From NCBI RefSeq assembly GCF_036898095.1, contig NC_090751.1, forward strand, positions 76,725,270 to 76,789,269: a DNA stretch of 64,000 nt, read 5' to 3'. A program made the position numbers and the translations under genes. This document shows, piece by piece, positions 1-13,005 of the stretch. Below the pieces are notes generated by a model. The model saw only the letters and a list, made by a program, of their open reading frames with translations. It was not told where the DNA came from and searched no databases. The first letter of the stretch is position 1, and each line of letters opens with the position of its first letter. The DNA comes from Palaemon carinicauda. Lineage: Eukaryota > Arthropoda > Malacostraca > Decapoda > Palaemonidae.

Positions 1-199
1 CCCGCTTGATTGCTCTCTTCTTGAGTAACTCCGCAGTGTACTCTTCCAGGATGGGAGTGGGTCTCTGGAAGAAGGTCACCGGTGGAGGAGGGGATCCCTG
101 TGACCATTTCCAACCCAAGCCCCTTGATATTATGCTGTGAGCCCATAGACTGAAGGTCCAATGGTCCCGGAAGTGATAAAGTCTCCCTCCTACCGGCAT
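1..199 (-). CDS. DIRS-1 reverse transcriptase/RNase H polyprotein, N-terminal part
   Basis: Open frame running off the left edge. The first ATG is at 197-199, eight bases past the gag stop (204-206) and in a different frame, so the second ORF starts next to the end of gag. Visible are a Val-Gly-Gly-Arg-Leu start and the stretch HFRDHWTFS, then a Pro-rich segment and LEEYTAELLKK. This matches the N-terminus of DIRS RT proteins, which opens with a GGRL..F...W motif before the RT palm. The catalytic YxDD box lies outside the window. No stop or frameshift is seen in the 66 codons present. Confidence 0.7.
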   Translation of the reverse strand, partial: MPVGGRLYHFRDHWTFSLWAHSIISRGLGWKWSQGSPPPPVTFFQRPTPILEEYTAELLKKRAIKR

Positions 200-203
200 C
201 ACA

Positions 204-2162
204 TCATTGGGAGGGAGTGAACTTAGGGCCCCTCCCTCCACGGGAACCCCTTGCTCTAGGCCCGCCGCGTTGGCGGAACTGTCCTCTACCTCTGAAACTC
301 CCTCTTGGGTATCCACGAAAGGAACCGGAGGATTCGTAGGCAGGGTTGTATGCAGGTGAGGGCATCCAAGAGGGGTTGGGCTGTGTACCAGGGGGAGCAG
401 CGAGGTAGACTACCTGCTGAGGAGGCGCCTGTTGTCGAGAAGTCGAGGCCGCGGAAGGCTGTGGGGACGAGGTACCCCGGGCCGCCTTGTAAGGACTAAA
501 CCTCTGCTTCTTTTTGAAGAACGTGTGTCTCTGGGGTTCAAACCTCTTTTTGGCTGAGAGACCCCACCTTACCTGCAAATTCTGGTTTGCCCTCGCTGCG
601 TCCTGAAGAACCTTATCCACCTCGGTCTGAGGGAAGAGGGTCTTACCCCAGCAGGAGGACGCTATCAGTCTGTTCGGCTCATGCCTGATGGTGGCCTCCG
701 ACAGAACGAACTTCCTGCAACTAACCCGAGCTGACCAGAAGTCATGGAGGTCTATTTGGTAGGATAGCAGCTGGTTCTTTGTGGCGACTCTGAACAGCGT
801 TTCCTCTGGGTAAAGAGATGCTAGGGACTCCATGGAGGTGATGGATTGGAGGGACCTAGCAAGTCTAGTACGGGTCTCGAACTCAGTTTTGAGAAGACTC
901 TCTATTAATCTGGGAAGCTTCTCAGAGAAAAGAGTAGAGGCACAGTCCGGGTCTAGTTTCCCCACCGTGAAGGTAGAAGCCGCAGCATCCCAGGCTGCCG
1001 AGGTACCCGGAATAAGCAAAGAGGTGGGGTCCGTCTCCTTGAGAGCCGGCATGGAAAAGCCTTCCTTGATGGCCTGTATAGTCAGCTCTGTGACTTTGTC
1101 TATGAGCGGCAAAGAGATGGAGGCCGCTGTCGTAAGAATAGTGTAGGAACCTTTGTGTGGGGTGAGCTTGGAGTTAATACACCCCCACTCTGATAGTGTT
1201 CTGGCCCAGATAGCCTGGGCCTGCTCTTTTGGAAATATGACTGTTTCCTTCGGTACCTTGTCCATACGGACCAATGCATGTTCCTTTAACCGTACAAAAC
1301 CATTGAACGGGAATGCTAGGCCCGGGGGATAGAACTCCAGGTCCTCTAGAGGGCGGGTGCCCATGCCCTCCAGAGTTAGGGAACCATCTACGAATGGAGC
1401 ATGCAAGGCAAACCGCCAAGGATTGTTTTTATCGAAGGGCGGCAGCTTCGATGCGTCTGGAGCAGAAGGGGGAGGAAACTGAGTTCCGGCGCGGATCAGA
1501 GTAGCCATCATATCCTTAATCTCTGTTATTGCACCAGAGTGATGTTGAACTTGATCCCTGACCAATCCTTTGATCAGTTGGATGGGGAGATCAGCCCAGG
1601 GTACCTGAAAGCCACCCGTTGGTTTTTTCTTGGATTTGGTAGACTTAGACTTCTTAGGAGTAGTGGTTTTACGAGGAGCAATATGAATATCAGGAGCTGT
1701 CGAGGGTCCGGGGACCGGTGACGTTGATACTGGCAAAGCTGAAGTCTTATAAGTTCGAAGTGGCTTCACCTTGGGTCGTACGGAGGCAGAGGGATCCCGA
1801 GGAGAAGCCTTAGAGTTATCAAAACCTAGAAAGGAAGAGGTAGGAGAGGGAGTAGGAGAGAAAAGGGTTTCCACCAACTCGGCACCACTTACCTGCTCGT
1901 CCCTGGGTTCTACGTCTATATCCAGACCAGCCATGTCCATCGGTACGAGGGGTTCGTCCTCCACGGAAATGGTAGCCCTGACTTCTTCAATTAAAGGGGC
2001 AGCAAGGTCAGGGGAGACTGCAGCAGTAGTCGAGCCTGGGAAGAGGCGGGAGGCCATGTCCCCATCGAGGAGATAGGGTGCGCCAGACGGGGCATTCCTG
2101 CCAAAGCCCGACACCCACGGACGAAGAGTAGCCCTTGCTGAACGAAGAGAGACATCATCGGC
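204..2162 (-). CDS. DIRS-1 gag-like protein, main exon (intact)
   Basis: About 652 codons open from the inferred splice acceptor at 2163-2164 to the TGA at 204-206. The first residues (ADDVSLRSARATLRPW) precede a GFGRN.P motif I associate with DIRS gag proteins. A Lys/Ser/Thr-rich basic stretch (KKSKSTKSKKKP) lies in the first third and could be a nuclear signal or nucleic-acid binding region. The middle has conserved ATIRHE.NRL and WGKTLFPQ blocks that recur in degraded form in DIRS-4. The last 60 residues are Gly/Arg rich (repeated RGxFRGRG), a likely RNA-binding tail. The frame does not open on ATG; it appears to be entered by splicing in phase 0 from the exon at 2292-2480. Lack of any break suggests a young copy. 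Confidence 0.8.
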   Translation of the reverse strand, partial: ADDVSLRSARATLRPWVSGFGRNAPSGAPYLLDGDMASRLFPGSTTAAVSPDLAAPLIEEVRATISVEDEPLVPMDMAGLDIDVEPRDEQVSGAELVETLFSPTPSPTSSFLGFDNSKASPRDPSASVRPKVKPLRTYKTSALPVSTSPVPGPSTAPDIHIAPRKTTTPKKSKSTKSKKKPTGGFQVPWADLPIQLIKGLVRDQVQHHSGAITEIKDMMATLIRAGTQFPPPSAPDASKLPPFDKNNPWRFALHAPFVDGSLTLEGMGTRPLEDLEFYPPGLAFPFNGFVRLKEHALVRMDKVPKETVIFPKEQAQAIWARTLSEWGCINSKLTPHKGSYTILTTAASISLPLIDKVTELTIQAIKEGFSMPALKETDPTSLLIPGTSAAWDAAASTFTVGKLDPDCASTLFSEKLPRLIESLLKTEFETRTRLARSLQSITSMESLASLYPEETLFRVATKNQLLSYQIDLHDFWSARVSCRKFVLSEATIRHEPNRLIASSCWGKTLFPQTEVDKVLQDAARANQNLQVRWGLSAKKRFEPQRHTFFKKKQRFSPYKAARGTSSPQPSAASTSRQQAPPQQVVYLAAPPGTQPNPSWMPSPAYNPAYESSGSFRGYPRGSFRGRGQFRQRGGPRARGSRGGRGPKFTPSQ

Positions 2163-2291
2163 CTGTAAGATTTGCAGTGATTAGTGATGGAGGAGGGGGT
2201 TTGCCCTCCAAAATATACTGTGTATATCAAATTCATGTCTATATTAGTGTCTGCCAATGAGAAATAAGGAACAAAGGGAAAACCCACTTAC

Positions 2292-2480
2292 ATCATCATT
2301 CAGTAGAACTGACGACAGCTCGTAACAGAGCGAGCACAAATCCGGGAACCAAACTGGGTATTGGGCCTGTCCCGGTTCCTGGATAAAGGGAATGGAGCAG
2401 TGTGCATGAGACCGGCAGAGGTCATGCCCAACGGGGTCGCTGAACGAGGCAGGGCATCCTTCAGCAGTACAACGGGCCTT
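2292..2480 (-). CDS. DIRS-1 gag exon with Cys/His zinc-finger-like domain
   Basis: A 189 bp stretch (63 codons, no stop) bounded by a pyrimidine-rich acceptor (ctttcttttacag) and a donor (GAT|GTAAGTGGG). Joined in phase 0 to 2162 it continues straight into gag. The peptide has Cys/His spacing C-x4-C, then VGHDLCRSHAHC, then WFPDLCSLC, so about eight candidate metal ligands. The same pattern, ending in a Trp..D.C..C motif, is seen in degraded form in DIRS-4 (30360-30595), and a related Cys-rich exon is present in DIRS-2 (25029-25315). The start codon must lie in a further upstream exon that I could not identify. Splicing is inferred, not shown. Confidence 0.6.
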
Positions 2481-5021
<2,541 letters not shown>

Positions 5022-5357
5022 TATGAAAAAGGATACTCATAGAGTTGGGACAGCAAGAGAAAAGAAAATTTATAAAATTAGGAGAAGATCAAAGCAATAT
5101 TGAGAAGAAATAGATGAAAGGGAGAGAAATTTAGATTCAAACTTGGGGAGAAATTCCCCAAAGGTCGAGAGCCCTCTTGCCTGTCCCAATTCTTTAATAA
5201 TATGAAGAAACCACATGACTTTGTCAAGGCATTCTCTCTTTAAGAGGGGAATTTAGTAGAACTTACTGAATGGGACAATCCCAAGAGAAATATTCTTTGA
5301 AGCACGAACAGCAAAATAACTGACTCATACTGAGCCAACTAAATTGAACAAAGAAAG

Positions 5358-5594
5358 TGTACCGCGGGTCTTTCACACACACTTTTACGCTGTAAGGTTT
5401 TTGCCTCTTTTTTTTTTTTATCTCTTTCTCTTTCCTGCACTGATAACAGAACCTGTTTAAGCTTGCCTTTGCATGTTTGAGTTTGTTTGAAGTTTTGTGA
5501 CAATCTTGGTCGGGATTGCTTGTATACAAACTAGTCGTCTGTTGAATTAAGAGTTACATTCAACTCGCCTCACTGTTAAGAGCCACATCGCACA
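5358..5594 (+). repeat. Gypsy-1 5' LTR
   Basis: 237 bp, from TGTACCGCGGG to ATCGCACA. It aligns with the 3' LTR through ctgataacagaacctgttta, a gcttgtata..aaact block that may contain the promoter, and the final segment. The next bases (TTGGTGACA at 5595) are in primer-binding-site position. Divergence from the 3' LTR is clear by eye, so the insertion is not recent. Confidence 0.8.
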
Positions 5595-5657
5595 TTGGTG
5601 ACACACTGAGTGATCAGCTCCTCACTGCTTTTTTTTTTTTGCTCTACCCTTGTTACA

Positions 5658-6254
5658 ATGCCACCCACTGATCCTACCTCTGTAGCCCACGCTGCCTTAT
5701 TGAAACTGCCACTATTCACCATCAGAGAAGCGTTCGGTTGGTTCCAGCATGCCTAAGTTCAGTTTCGCATCAAGGGTGTGACTCGTTCAAGCAGCAAAGT
5801 AAACTATGTTTCAGCGGCTATCCACAATACACTGTCAGAGAAATCTTCGACTGGCCTTGCAACCAAGGGGCGCCCCCATAGCCAAGCTGTATAGCCTAGC
5901 TTTTCCAGCTCTGTCATCAGATATTAGTGGACAAAAAGGCTTCGCTACCCTAAGGGAAATGACCAGTTTCGCTCGTTTGCATCCTGCCGCAGACGGTTCT
6001 CCTCGGAGAGTGAATCTACTTCGTCCCTCTTGGGTACAATGGCTACCCGTACCTGATTGCGCCGTTATCCGCAATGTCGATATCTTGCCCATGGACCTGA
6101 TGACCAAAGTCGACGCCCCTATGGACAGCCTATTCACCAACTATAAGACCCCTATCAATGCCTCCCCTATTGAGAGAGAGGACAACTACTCAACACTGAG
6201 CGATGATGATGTGAATGCGGTAGGATACATATGCACAACCTTTGACACTCCAGA
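5658..6254 (+). pseudogene. Gypsy-1 gag, 5' portion (broken)
   Basis: An ATG at 5658 follows a T-rich leader and begins MPPTDPTSVAHAALLKLPLF, then F..REAFGWFQ and FRIKGVTRSSSK. This is the capsid-type gag start I know from compact animal Gypsy elements (LKLP.F....P..WF...E.QF...GI). In-frame stops follow the WFQHA stretch (TAA near 5748) and lie near 5890. Towards 6254 another frame gives KVDAPMDSLFTNY and DDDVNAV, a plausible gag linker. The gene is cut at 6254 by LINE B and resumes at 13727. Confidence 0.65.
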
Positions 6255-6351
6255 TTGATTGATTTAAAGTTTTCAGGCATCCTGACATCTAAGGTCATTG
6301 ACACCGATATTTATTTTATATAAAAATTAATAGAGTATTCAATTAAAACCA

Positions 6352-7794
6352 TATTATTATTATTATTACTATCCAAGCTACAACCCTAGTTGGAAAAGCA
6401 AGATGCTATAAGCCCAGGGGCTCCAACAGGGAAAAATAGCCCAGTGAGGAAAGGAAATAAGGAAATAAATAAATGAAGGGAACAAATTAACAATAAATCA
6501 TTCTGAAATAAGTAACAACGTCAAAACAGACACGTCATATATAAACTATTAACAACATCAAAAACAAATATGTCATAAATAAACTATAAAAAGACTCATG
6601 TTCGCCTGGTCAACAAAAAAGCATTTGCTCCAACTTTGAACTTTTGAAGTTCTACTGATTCAACCACCCGATTAGGAAGATCATTCCACAACTTGGTAAC
6701 AGCTGGAATAAAACTTCTAGAGTACTGCGTAGTATTGAGCCTTGTGATGGAGAAGGCCTGGCTATTAGAATTAACTGCCTGCCTAGTATTACGAACAGGA
6801 TGGAATTGTCCTGGGAGATCTGAATGTAAAGGATGGTCAGAGTTATGAAAAATCTTATGCAACATGCATAATGAACTAATTGAACGACGGTGCCAGACAT
6901 TAATATCTAGATCAGGAATAAGAAATTTAATAGAACGTAAGTTTCTGTCCAACAAATTAAGATGAGAATCAGCAGCTGAAGACCAGACAGGAGAACAATA
7001 CTCAAAACACGGTAGAATGAAAGAATTAAAACACTTCTTCAGAATAGATTGATCACCAAAAATCTTGAAAGACTTTCTCAATAAGCCTATTTTTTGTGCA
7101 ATTGAAGAAGACACAAACCTTATATGTTTCTCAAAAGTAAATTTACTGTCGAGAATCACACCTAAAATTTTGAAAGAGTCATACATATTTAAAGAAACAT
7201 TATCAATACTGAGATCCGGATGTTGAGGAGCCACCGTCCTTGACCTACTTACAATCATACTTTGAGTTTTGTTAGGATTCGACTTCATACCCCATAATTT
7301 GCACCAAGCACTAATTCTAGCTAAATCTCTATTAAGGGATTCACCAACCCTAGATCTACATTCAGGGGATGGAATTGATGCAAAGAGAGTAGCATCATCT
7401 GCATATGCAACAAGCTTGTTTTCTAGGCCAAACCACATGTCATGTGTATATAGTATGAAAAGTAAAGGGCCAAGAACACTACCCTGTGGAACACCGGATA
7501 TCACATTCCTATAATCACTATGGTGCCCATCAACAACAACTCTTTGAGATCTATTACTTAAAAAATCAATAATAATGCTAAGAAACGACCCACCCACTCC
7601 CAACTGTTTCAGTTTGAAAACAAGGGCCTCATGATTAACACGGTCAAAGGCAGCACTAAAATCAAGGCCAATCATACATACTTCCCGACCACAATCAAGG
7701 GATTTCTGTACAGCATTGGAGATTGTAAGAAGTTGACTGTCATTATAAAAGTTAAAGTTTTCAGAAGACCTGCTTCTGAAATAAATCTTAAGTG
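6352..7794 (-). mobile_element. LINE A, copy 1: 5'-truncated non-LTR retrotransposon
   Basis: The minus strand contains an RT fragment followed by a 3' UTR and an (AAT)n tail at the plus-strand left end (6352-6364). The UTR motif tagttggaaaagcaagatgc...ctccaacagggaaaaatagc (plus-strand reading) recurs at 26545, 37620-37830 (reverse), 39855, 46961 and 62775, so this is an abundant family. Truncation at 7794 removes the endonuclease and the N-terminal part of the RT. It sits between two copies of the LINE B 3' end. Confidence 0.82.
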
Positions 7795-7825
7795 ATTGAT
7801 TTGAAGTTTTCAGGCATCCTGACAT
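6596..7825 (-). pseudogene. LINE A reverse transcriptase fragment, uninterrupted 409-codon frame
   Basis: Reverse transcriptase palm and thumb of a Jockey/CR1/I-like LINE. Motif A is LDFSAAFDRVNHEA (residues about 54-67), motif B GVPQGSVLGPLLF (111-123), and the catalytic YADDATL box is at 141-147. The C-terminal part has SFILPCFEYCSPVWSS and KLWNDLP, common in arthropod LINEs. The frame has no stop but is 5'-truncated; the endonuclease and first RT blocks are missing. Its first roughly ten codons (MSGCLKTSNQS) are translated LINE B 3'-end sequence read in reverse, so the ATG is accidental. The exact clade is uncertain because the N-terminus is lost. Confidence 0.85.
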
Positions 7826-7859
7826 CTAAGGTCATTGACGCCGTAAATATATCTAAAAA

Positions 7860-8720
7860 TGCCGCTCGTATAGTAGGACATATCATGTCCAAGAACCTTG
7901 GCAAGGATAAACCTGCCATCCTTACCTCGAGCCATAAACAGATATCTATTTCTCAAGTTATTTCAATTAGGGCATTCTGTCAACAAATGCCTCACTGTTA
8001 AAGGTACCAAACAGTTGTTACAATACGGTTGGTGTTGGCCCTTCAGCAGAAACTGTGTGTCAACCGTGTGTGACTAATATGGAGACAACAAAGAGTCGTC
8101 TCCCATTTTTGGGGCATCATGCCATACCTCCAAGAAGATATGACATTTGTTATTTCTCTGTTTTATTGCCATTTAGACTATCCCAGTGCTGTTAACATTT
8201 ATTATAAAATAATTTCTTGATGTTACGTAGGAAATCATTACGGGGAATGGGATACCTTCTTGGTAGCAACTCGGATGCCGCATTCTTCGTCAGTAAATCT
8301 GCCTACTCATTCCCAGACACACCTACATGTGATAGAACTCAACAAAGTCGAACCATTATACCTCTCTGTCCAATAATAAAAAGCCATTCTAAAATCATTA
8401 AAACTAGAGGGTTACTAGAATTAAAAACTTCTAAATCTTGAAGAACACTCCTTGCATCACTAAAAATTGTAAAGTTACCCTCCTTTTTCAACGCTATTTT
8501 CTCAGTAGTGGTTAGTGTGCCATACCGTTCGGCAGTACATATGGAAGCTGTTAGAGAAAGTGCACCTCTACAATTAAAACCACTACTATGTACTCCAAAT
8601 CCAACGTTAGCATCAGATTTAGAGCCATCAGTATATATGAATGTCGATCCCCTATATTCTGCAACATTTTCCATAAAAAGAGAACTGGATTCTAAGTCAG
8701 TCATATTCTTCATAATTTCA
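7860..8720 (-). pseudogene. LINE B RNase H domain and 3' region
   Basis: The frame at 8339-8713 (minus) contains IYTDGSKSDANVGFGV followed by ICTAERYGTL and FSDARSVLQ. These correspond to the D, E and D metal-binding positions of a type I RNase H. An RNase H after the RT is diagnostic of the I superfamily among LINEs. The domain would remove the RNA template during target-primed reverse transcription. The downstream region to 7860 is broken by stops. The same stretch recurs at 25725-26368. Confidence 0.75.
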
Positions 8721-9161
8721 ATAAAGTATTTACAAAAAGATACCTCAGGTAAATTTCATGGAGGTGTTGATGATACTTTAAATGGAAGCACCATAATTCC
8801 AATTATATCAAGACTGTTTAATAATTGTTTCACCCGAAAGCCATAAGGTTGAGGAGATTTTGGGTGCAACTCAAAGTATGTTGAGTGCCTTACAAGGCTT
8901 GCAGTCTGAAAGGCTGAAAAATTAGGGAGTCTTTGCAATCTAAACCCATACCGAATAATAGACGGCATTCGGTAAAGGTCTAGAGGCAACTCTCCAGCAT
9001 CTACAAGGAGACTTGGGATAGGTGATGTTCTAAATGCTACTGTGGACAATCTAATACCAGCATTATGTATTGAATCTAACATTTTTAACCGGCTTGAGGT
9101 GGCTGAAGAGTATATTTCACATCCATAACTAATTTTGAAAAAATCAAGGCCTTGTATAATT

Positions 9162-10460
9162 CTAAAACAGTATTGCAGTCTGCCCCCATGATGTATGGGA
9201 CAATACTTTTAAAAGAGTCAGAGCCTCAAGACATCTAGCTTTTAACGCTTTCAAATGAGAAACCCATGTAAGCCTACAATCAAATATCAACCCTAAAAAT
9301 TTAGCTTCACTTCCACATGGGATCCGTTGACCTTTAATGTATATATCTGGGTCTGGATGTACTCCCTGGATACAACAAAAATGAACAATAGTAGTTTTCC
9401 TTGTTGAGAACTTAAATCCACTCATATCGGCCCACTGGATAAATTTGTCAATTGAGAGTTGTATTATTTTCTCAACCATTGCCATTCTAGCTCCAGCAAA
9501 TGATATGGAGAGATCATCCACAAATAATGTTGAGAGAACATCCCAGGGAATGACTGAGGATATCCCATTAATTGCTAGTGCAAACAGGGTTACACTCAGC
9601 ACACTACCTTGAGGAACTCCTTCTTCCTAGCATTTACTCTCTGATAGAGTTTCCCCCACTCTCACTTGAAAAACTCTATATGAAAGAAATGACTGAATAA
9701 ATAGTGGTAGCTCTCCTCTTAGTCCAAACTCATGAATTCTTTTAAGTATACCATATCTCCATGTGGTATCATGTGCCTTTTTAAGGTAAAAAAAGACTGT
9801 CACATGGTGCTGTTTGGAAGTAAAGGCTTCAGAAATAGAGGACTTAAGTCGTATCAACACATCAGTCGTTGAGTGCATTTTTCTGAATCCACATTGAATG
9901 GGTGATAAAATACCCTTCTTTTCAAGGTACCACATCAACCTTGCATTGACCATCTTCTCCATGATTTTACATAAACAAGATGTCAATGCAATTGGCCTCC
10001 AATTTGCTGCTAAAAACTTGTCCTTACCAGGTTTTAAAAATGCTCAAATAATGGCTAGTTCCCAAACACTTGGATAACTATGATCATGCCATATTCTATT
10101 AATAATGCTTAAAATAAATAACTTCATATAAAAAGGTGCATGTTTAATTATTGCATATGGAATTCCATCGGGTCCAGGGGATGTATTGTTACACGTAGCA
10201 AGTGATGAATTAAATTCTCTTTCAGTAAAAGGAGACTTGTATGACTCTTCCTTTCTTGTTGATAAATTTAAAACTTTCATTTCTTCAATGCTCCTATACT
10301 GGTAACCAGGAGCTGCTTCACACTTGCATGATACATTTGAAAAACGGTCAGCCAGGGCATTGCTAACTTCGGTTGCTCCAGTCATATACTGACCATTCAC
10401 CCTCAACACTGGTGGTGGGTTTGAGGTGAATTTGCCGGCTATTTTTTCACTTTCTTCCAC
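9162..10460 (-). pseudogene. LINE B reverse transcriptase (frameshifted)
   Basis: Three frames together cover the RT. The first (10044-10460) has SPGPDGIPYAIIKH, a typical RT block before motif A. The second (9627-9986) has KIMEKMVNARLMWYLE, PIQCGFRK.HST.D and a decayed motif A region (FFYLKKAHDTTW, with the usual FLD..KAYD altered). The third (9162-9602) has the catalytic box as LFVDDLSISF, an F-V-D-D variant, then FSTRKT. A frameshift or small deletion near 9615 removes motif B between QVRVGE and the VDD box. Not functional. Confidence 0.75.
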
Positions 10461-10669
10461 ACAGATGATAGTGGTGTTCTACTGCTAGTGGAGGAAACAA
10501 ATGACACCCAAGACTGGCGCCTAGCTTCTTTCATGGCACGACAGAAATGTGCTTTATATTTCTTGTATATGACTGAATTCTCCTCAGCACAGCACCTACG
10601 CAATCGAGTTAAAGACTTTCTTTTGGCTCCGTGCAGGGCAGTTAGTTCTGATGACCACTAGGGGACTGG

Positions 10670-11520
10670 TCATTGTTTGAATATCCCTGTTGTTTTGGGA
10701 ATGAAATTGACTCCTGTTGTGTGAAGAGTTCCATTAAGTACGTCTATGGCATCATCAACATTTTCAAACTGTTCTGCATTTCCTTCAATTTCACTAAGCT
10801 CCCGAAATCTATCCCAGTCCGCCTTATCAAGATTCCATTGATGTGATCTCTGTAAAGGTGGACCATTGTTGGTGTTTATAATGATTGGTTCATGATCACT
10901 AGTACGCCAATCATCTAATGTTCTCCAATTAAAATCGAGAAGACAGTTAGAGCTTGCAACTGATAGGTCAATGCAGGAAAAGGTACCTGTTTGAACATGA
11001 AAGTGTGTGGGCTCTCCTGAATTAAGGAGTCCACCACCTATATTCTCCAAAATTGATGATATAATATTACCCCTTGCATTTGCCAAACATCACCCCATAA
11101 AGGATGTCTACTATTAATATCTCCTAGTAAGAGATAAGGTTGTGGGATTTGTTTAATCACCTATACTATATTATCATATGAGACGTTATAATTTGGAGGC
11201 AAGTAAAGAGAACAGATTGTGTATTTTCTCACTATATCAGTCTGTATAACCACTGCCTGCAGAGGGGTACAGATAGACAAAGATATTTGGGGAACATCTC
11301 GACGAACGTATATAAGACTTCCCCCATGGCTGCCTGCTCCCTGATCATATGGTGTCCTATAGCTAACATACTCTCGAGGACAAGGAGTATTAGCATCGAA
11401 CTTGCTTTCCTGTAGACATACAGTTATAGGGGAGTGCTCACGTATGAGGAGCTTAAGTTCTTCATATTTCACCCTTAAACCCTGGCAATTCCATTGCAGA
11501 ATGGAGGAAAAAACTATGGT
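10670..11520 (-). pseudogene. LINE B APE-type endonuclease domain
   Basis: The reading starts at ILQWNCQGLRVKYEELK (about 11518-11468), the conserved Asn-containing opening of APE endonucleases. Then come ITVCLQESKF (catalytic Glu), SHGGSLIYVRRD, YTICSLYLPP, and a frame change into LLGDINSRHPLWG (Asp/Asn pair) and LD...TSDHEPI (the SDH motif). These are the expected catalytic blocks, in order, of the nuclease that nicks target DNA. At least one frame break lies near 11100-11160. Consistent with an element that inserted with a 13-bp duplication. Confidence 0.75.
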
Positions 11521-11777
11521 TTATTTTTTGGAAGACACCTTGGATGAAGTCTTCCCATTGGCAATATTTGATCTAACAATATTTCCGGGTGGTACTGTAT
11601 CTCTAGAGAGGATCCTGATATAATGGGTTTTGTGTTCGTCTTTTTCTTTGTGTCCTTTTGATCTAATTGTTGAGGAGGATGGTGGACCTCAACTTGGATT
11701 TCTGATTTATTCAATTATCCTTCCAGTTGATGAGAAACATCAGCAGATAAGACATCATATTTATTTAAGTCGTAACT

Positions 11778-13005
11778 TTAATGTTTCTTATGGTAGGAGA
11801 TGGTAGGAGGAGAGAGCGATGGAGGTCTCTCTCTTTTTCGATTAAAAGGTTGTGAACTGTCAGGTTTTTGCACCTTCCCCACTACAGGTTCACCAGGTAA
11901 ATTGGTTTCAATTGGAAGCTCCATCAGATCAGACAGGGACACGGCCTGAGAGAGGTTTGTACTATTGTTTCGAATAGGAGTAAATGTCCTTTGAATATCT
12001 TTCAGATCTCTAAGTATCTGTTTTGATTTTTCTACAATTTCTGGATACAAATTTTCAATGGGGCTTTTAACCTCTTTAACTACTTTCAAATGATTCTTTA
12101 TGTTAGAAGTAGGGATATAATTTTCGTCCGTGTACTTTGGCAAGTTTTTCTTCAGAACCATTGAAAAAGGTTGCCCTGGTCTTATCTGCAATTCAAGAGC
12201 TCTTTTACGAGCCTCTTTAAAAGTAACCCTTTTCATGGTCCTAATGGCCTGAATTTCTTTTTTGAAAATAAACTTAATGCAGCTTTTAGATGTAGCTGGA
12301 TGTGCTCACCCACAATGTATACTCCATGACAATTTTTTCCACAGTTTGCACAAACAGCTGGCTTATTATTTAGTTTTTCCTTGCCCTTCTGGCTTAAATG
12401 GCCATACATTTAGCAATGATAACATCGCAACGGTGAAGGGATATATGGTTTCACCTTCAAAGTTAGCCAACAAGCTTTAATAACATTTAGTAATCTGCAT
12501 TGATCAAATGTTATACTGTAATCAAAGTAGCAAGAGGAATACGTTGTTCTCCAACTCTCCTCATTCTGATTTCTTTTACTACTCCTTGATTTTTCAGTTC
12601 ATCCTCAATTTCTTTTTCCTTTATGTCCAGCAATTCTGGAGCATATATCACACCTCTACTCTGGTTGAAAGTGGGGTGCAAAACGCATTTGACACTATGA
12701 CCATCCAATGTTGTAAGTGTTTTCAATCCTTCACCTTGTATTGGGGATAGTGTCTCCATCAAGAGACTTCCATTTCCCTGTGGTAAAATTTTTGGCTGTC
12801 CTCCACAAAAAATAACTATTTCCCTGTTTACTTTAAAAACATTTACACGCTCATTTATTCCACTTTCAAGTTCGAAAATATAAACAAATTCATAATTCAC
12901 TATTTCATAATGACCAGGTAATACTTCTACTTTTCTATATCCTTCTGTACTGTCATCATTTCTCACACTCTCTCTCCCTCTTTTTCTATAGTGTTTTCTT
13001 ATCAT
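11778..13005 (-). pseudogene. LINE B ORF1 (gag-like, zinc knuckles)
   Basis: From the ATG at 13005 a 164-residue open stretch contains an RRM-like region (TTLDGHSVKCVLHPTFNQSR, then EEIEDELKNQGVV-type helix and KEIRMRRV). It is followed by a decayed Cys/His stretch at 12250-12450 reading RCYHC, a stop, then MYGH, then CANCGKNCHG, i.e. zinc-knuckle remnants. The third part (11778-12236) is a Lys-rich tail with PERPPSLSPP. ORF1 proteins of this type bind LINE RNA. At least one in-frame stop and one frameshift are visible. Confidence 0.65.

Larger units (their letters stand above)
1..2480 (-). mobile_element. DIRS-1: DIRS-type tyrosine-recombinase retrotransposon, partial
   Basis: The minus strand reads, in order, a Cys/His-rich gag exon (2292-2480), a 129 bp intron, a long gag exon (204-2162) and the start of an RT frame (1-199). 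Gag followed by RT/RNase H and then tyrosine recombinase is the DIRS order. The recombinase and one terminal repeat would lie left of the window. The right (5') end was not located; the leader may reach about 4.4 kb, but no inverted terminal repeat can be paired because its partner is outside. This is the best preserved DIRS copy here. Confidence 0.8.

Noticed and set aside
5835..6140. 101-codon minus-strand protein
   Set aside because: Antisense shadow of Gypsy-1 gag.
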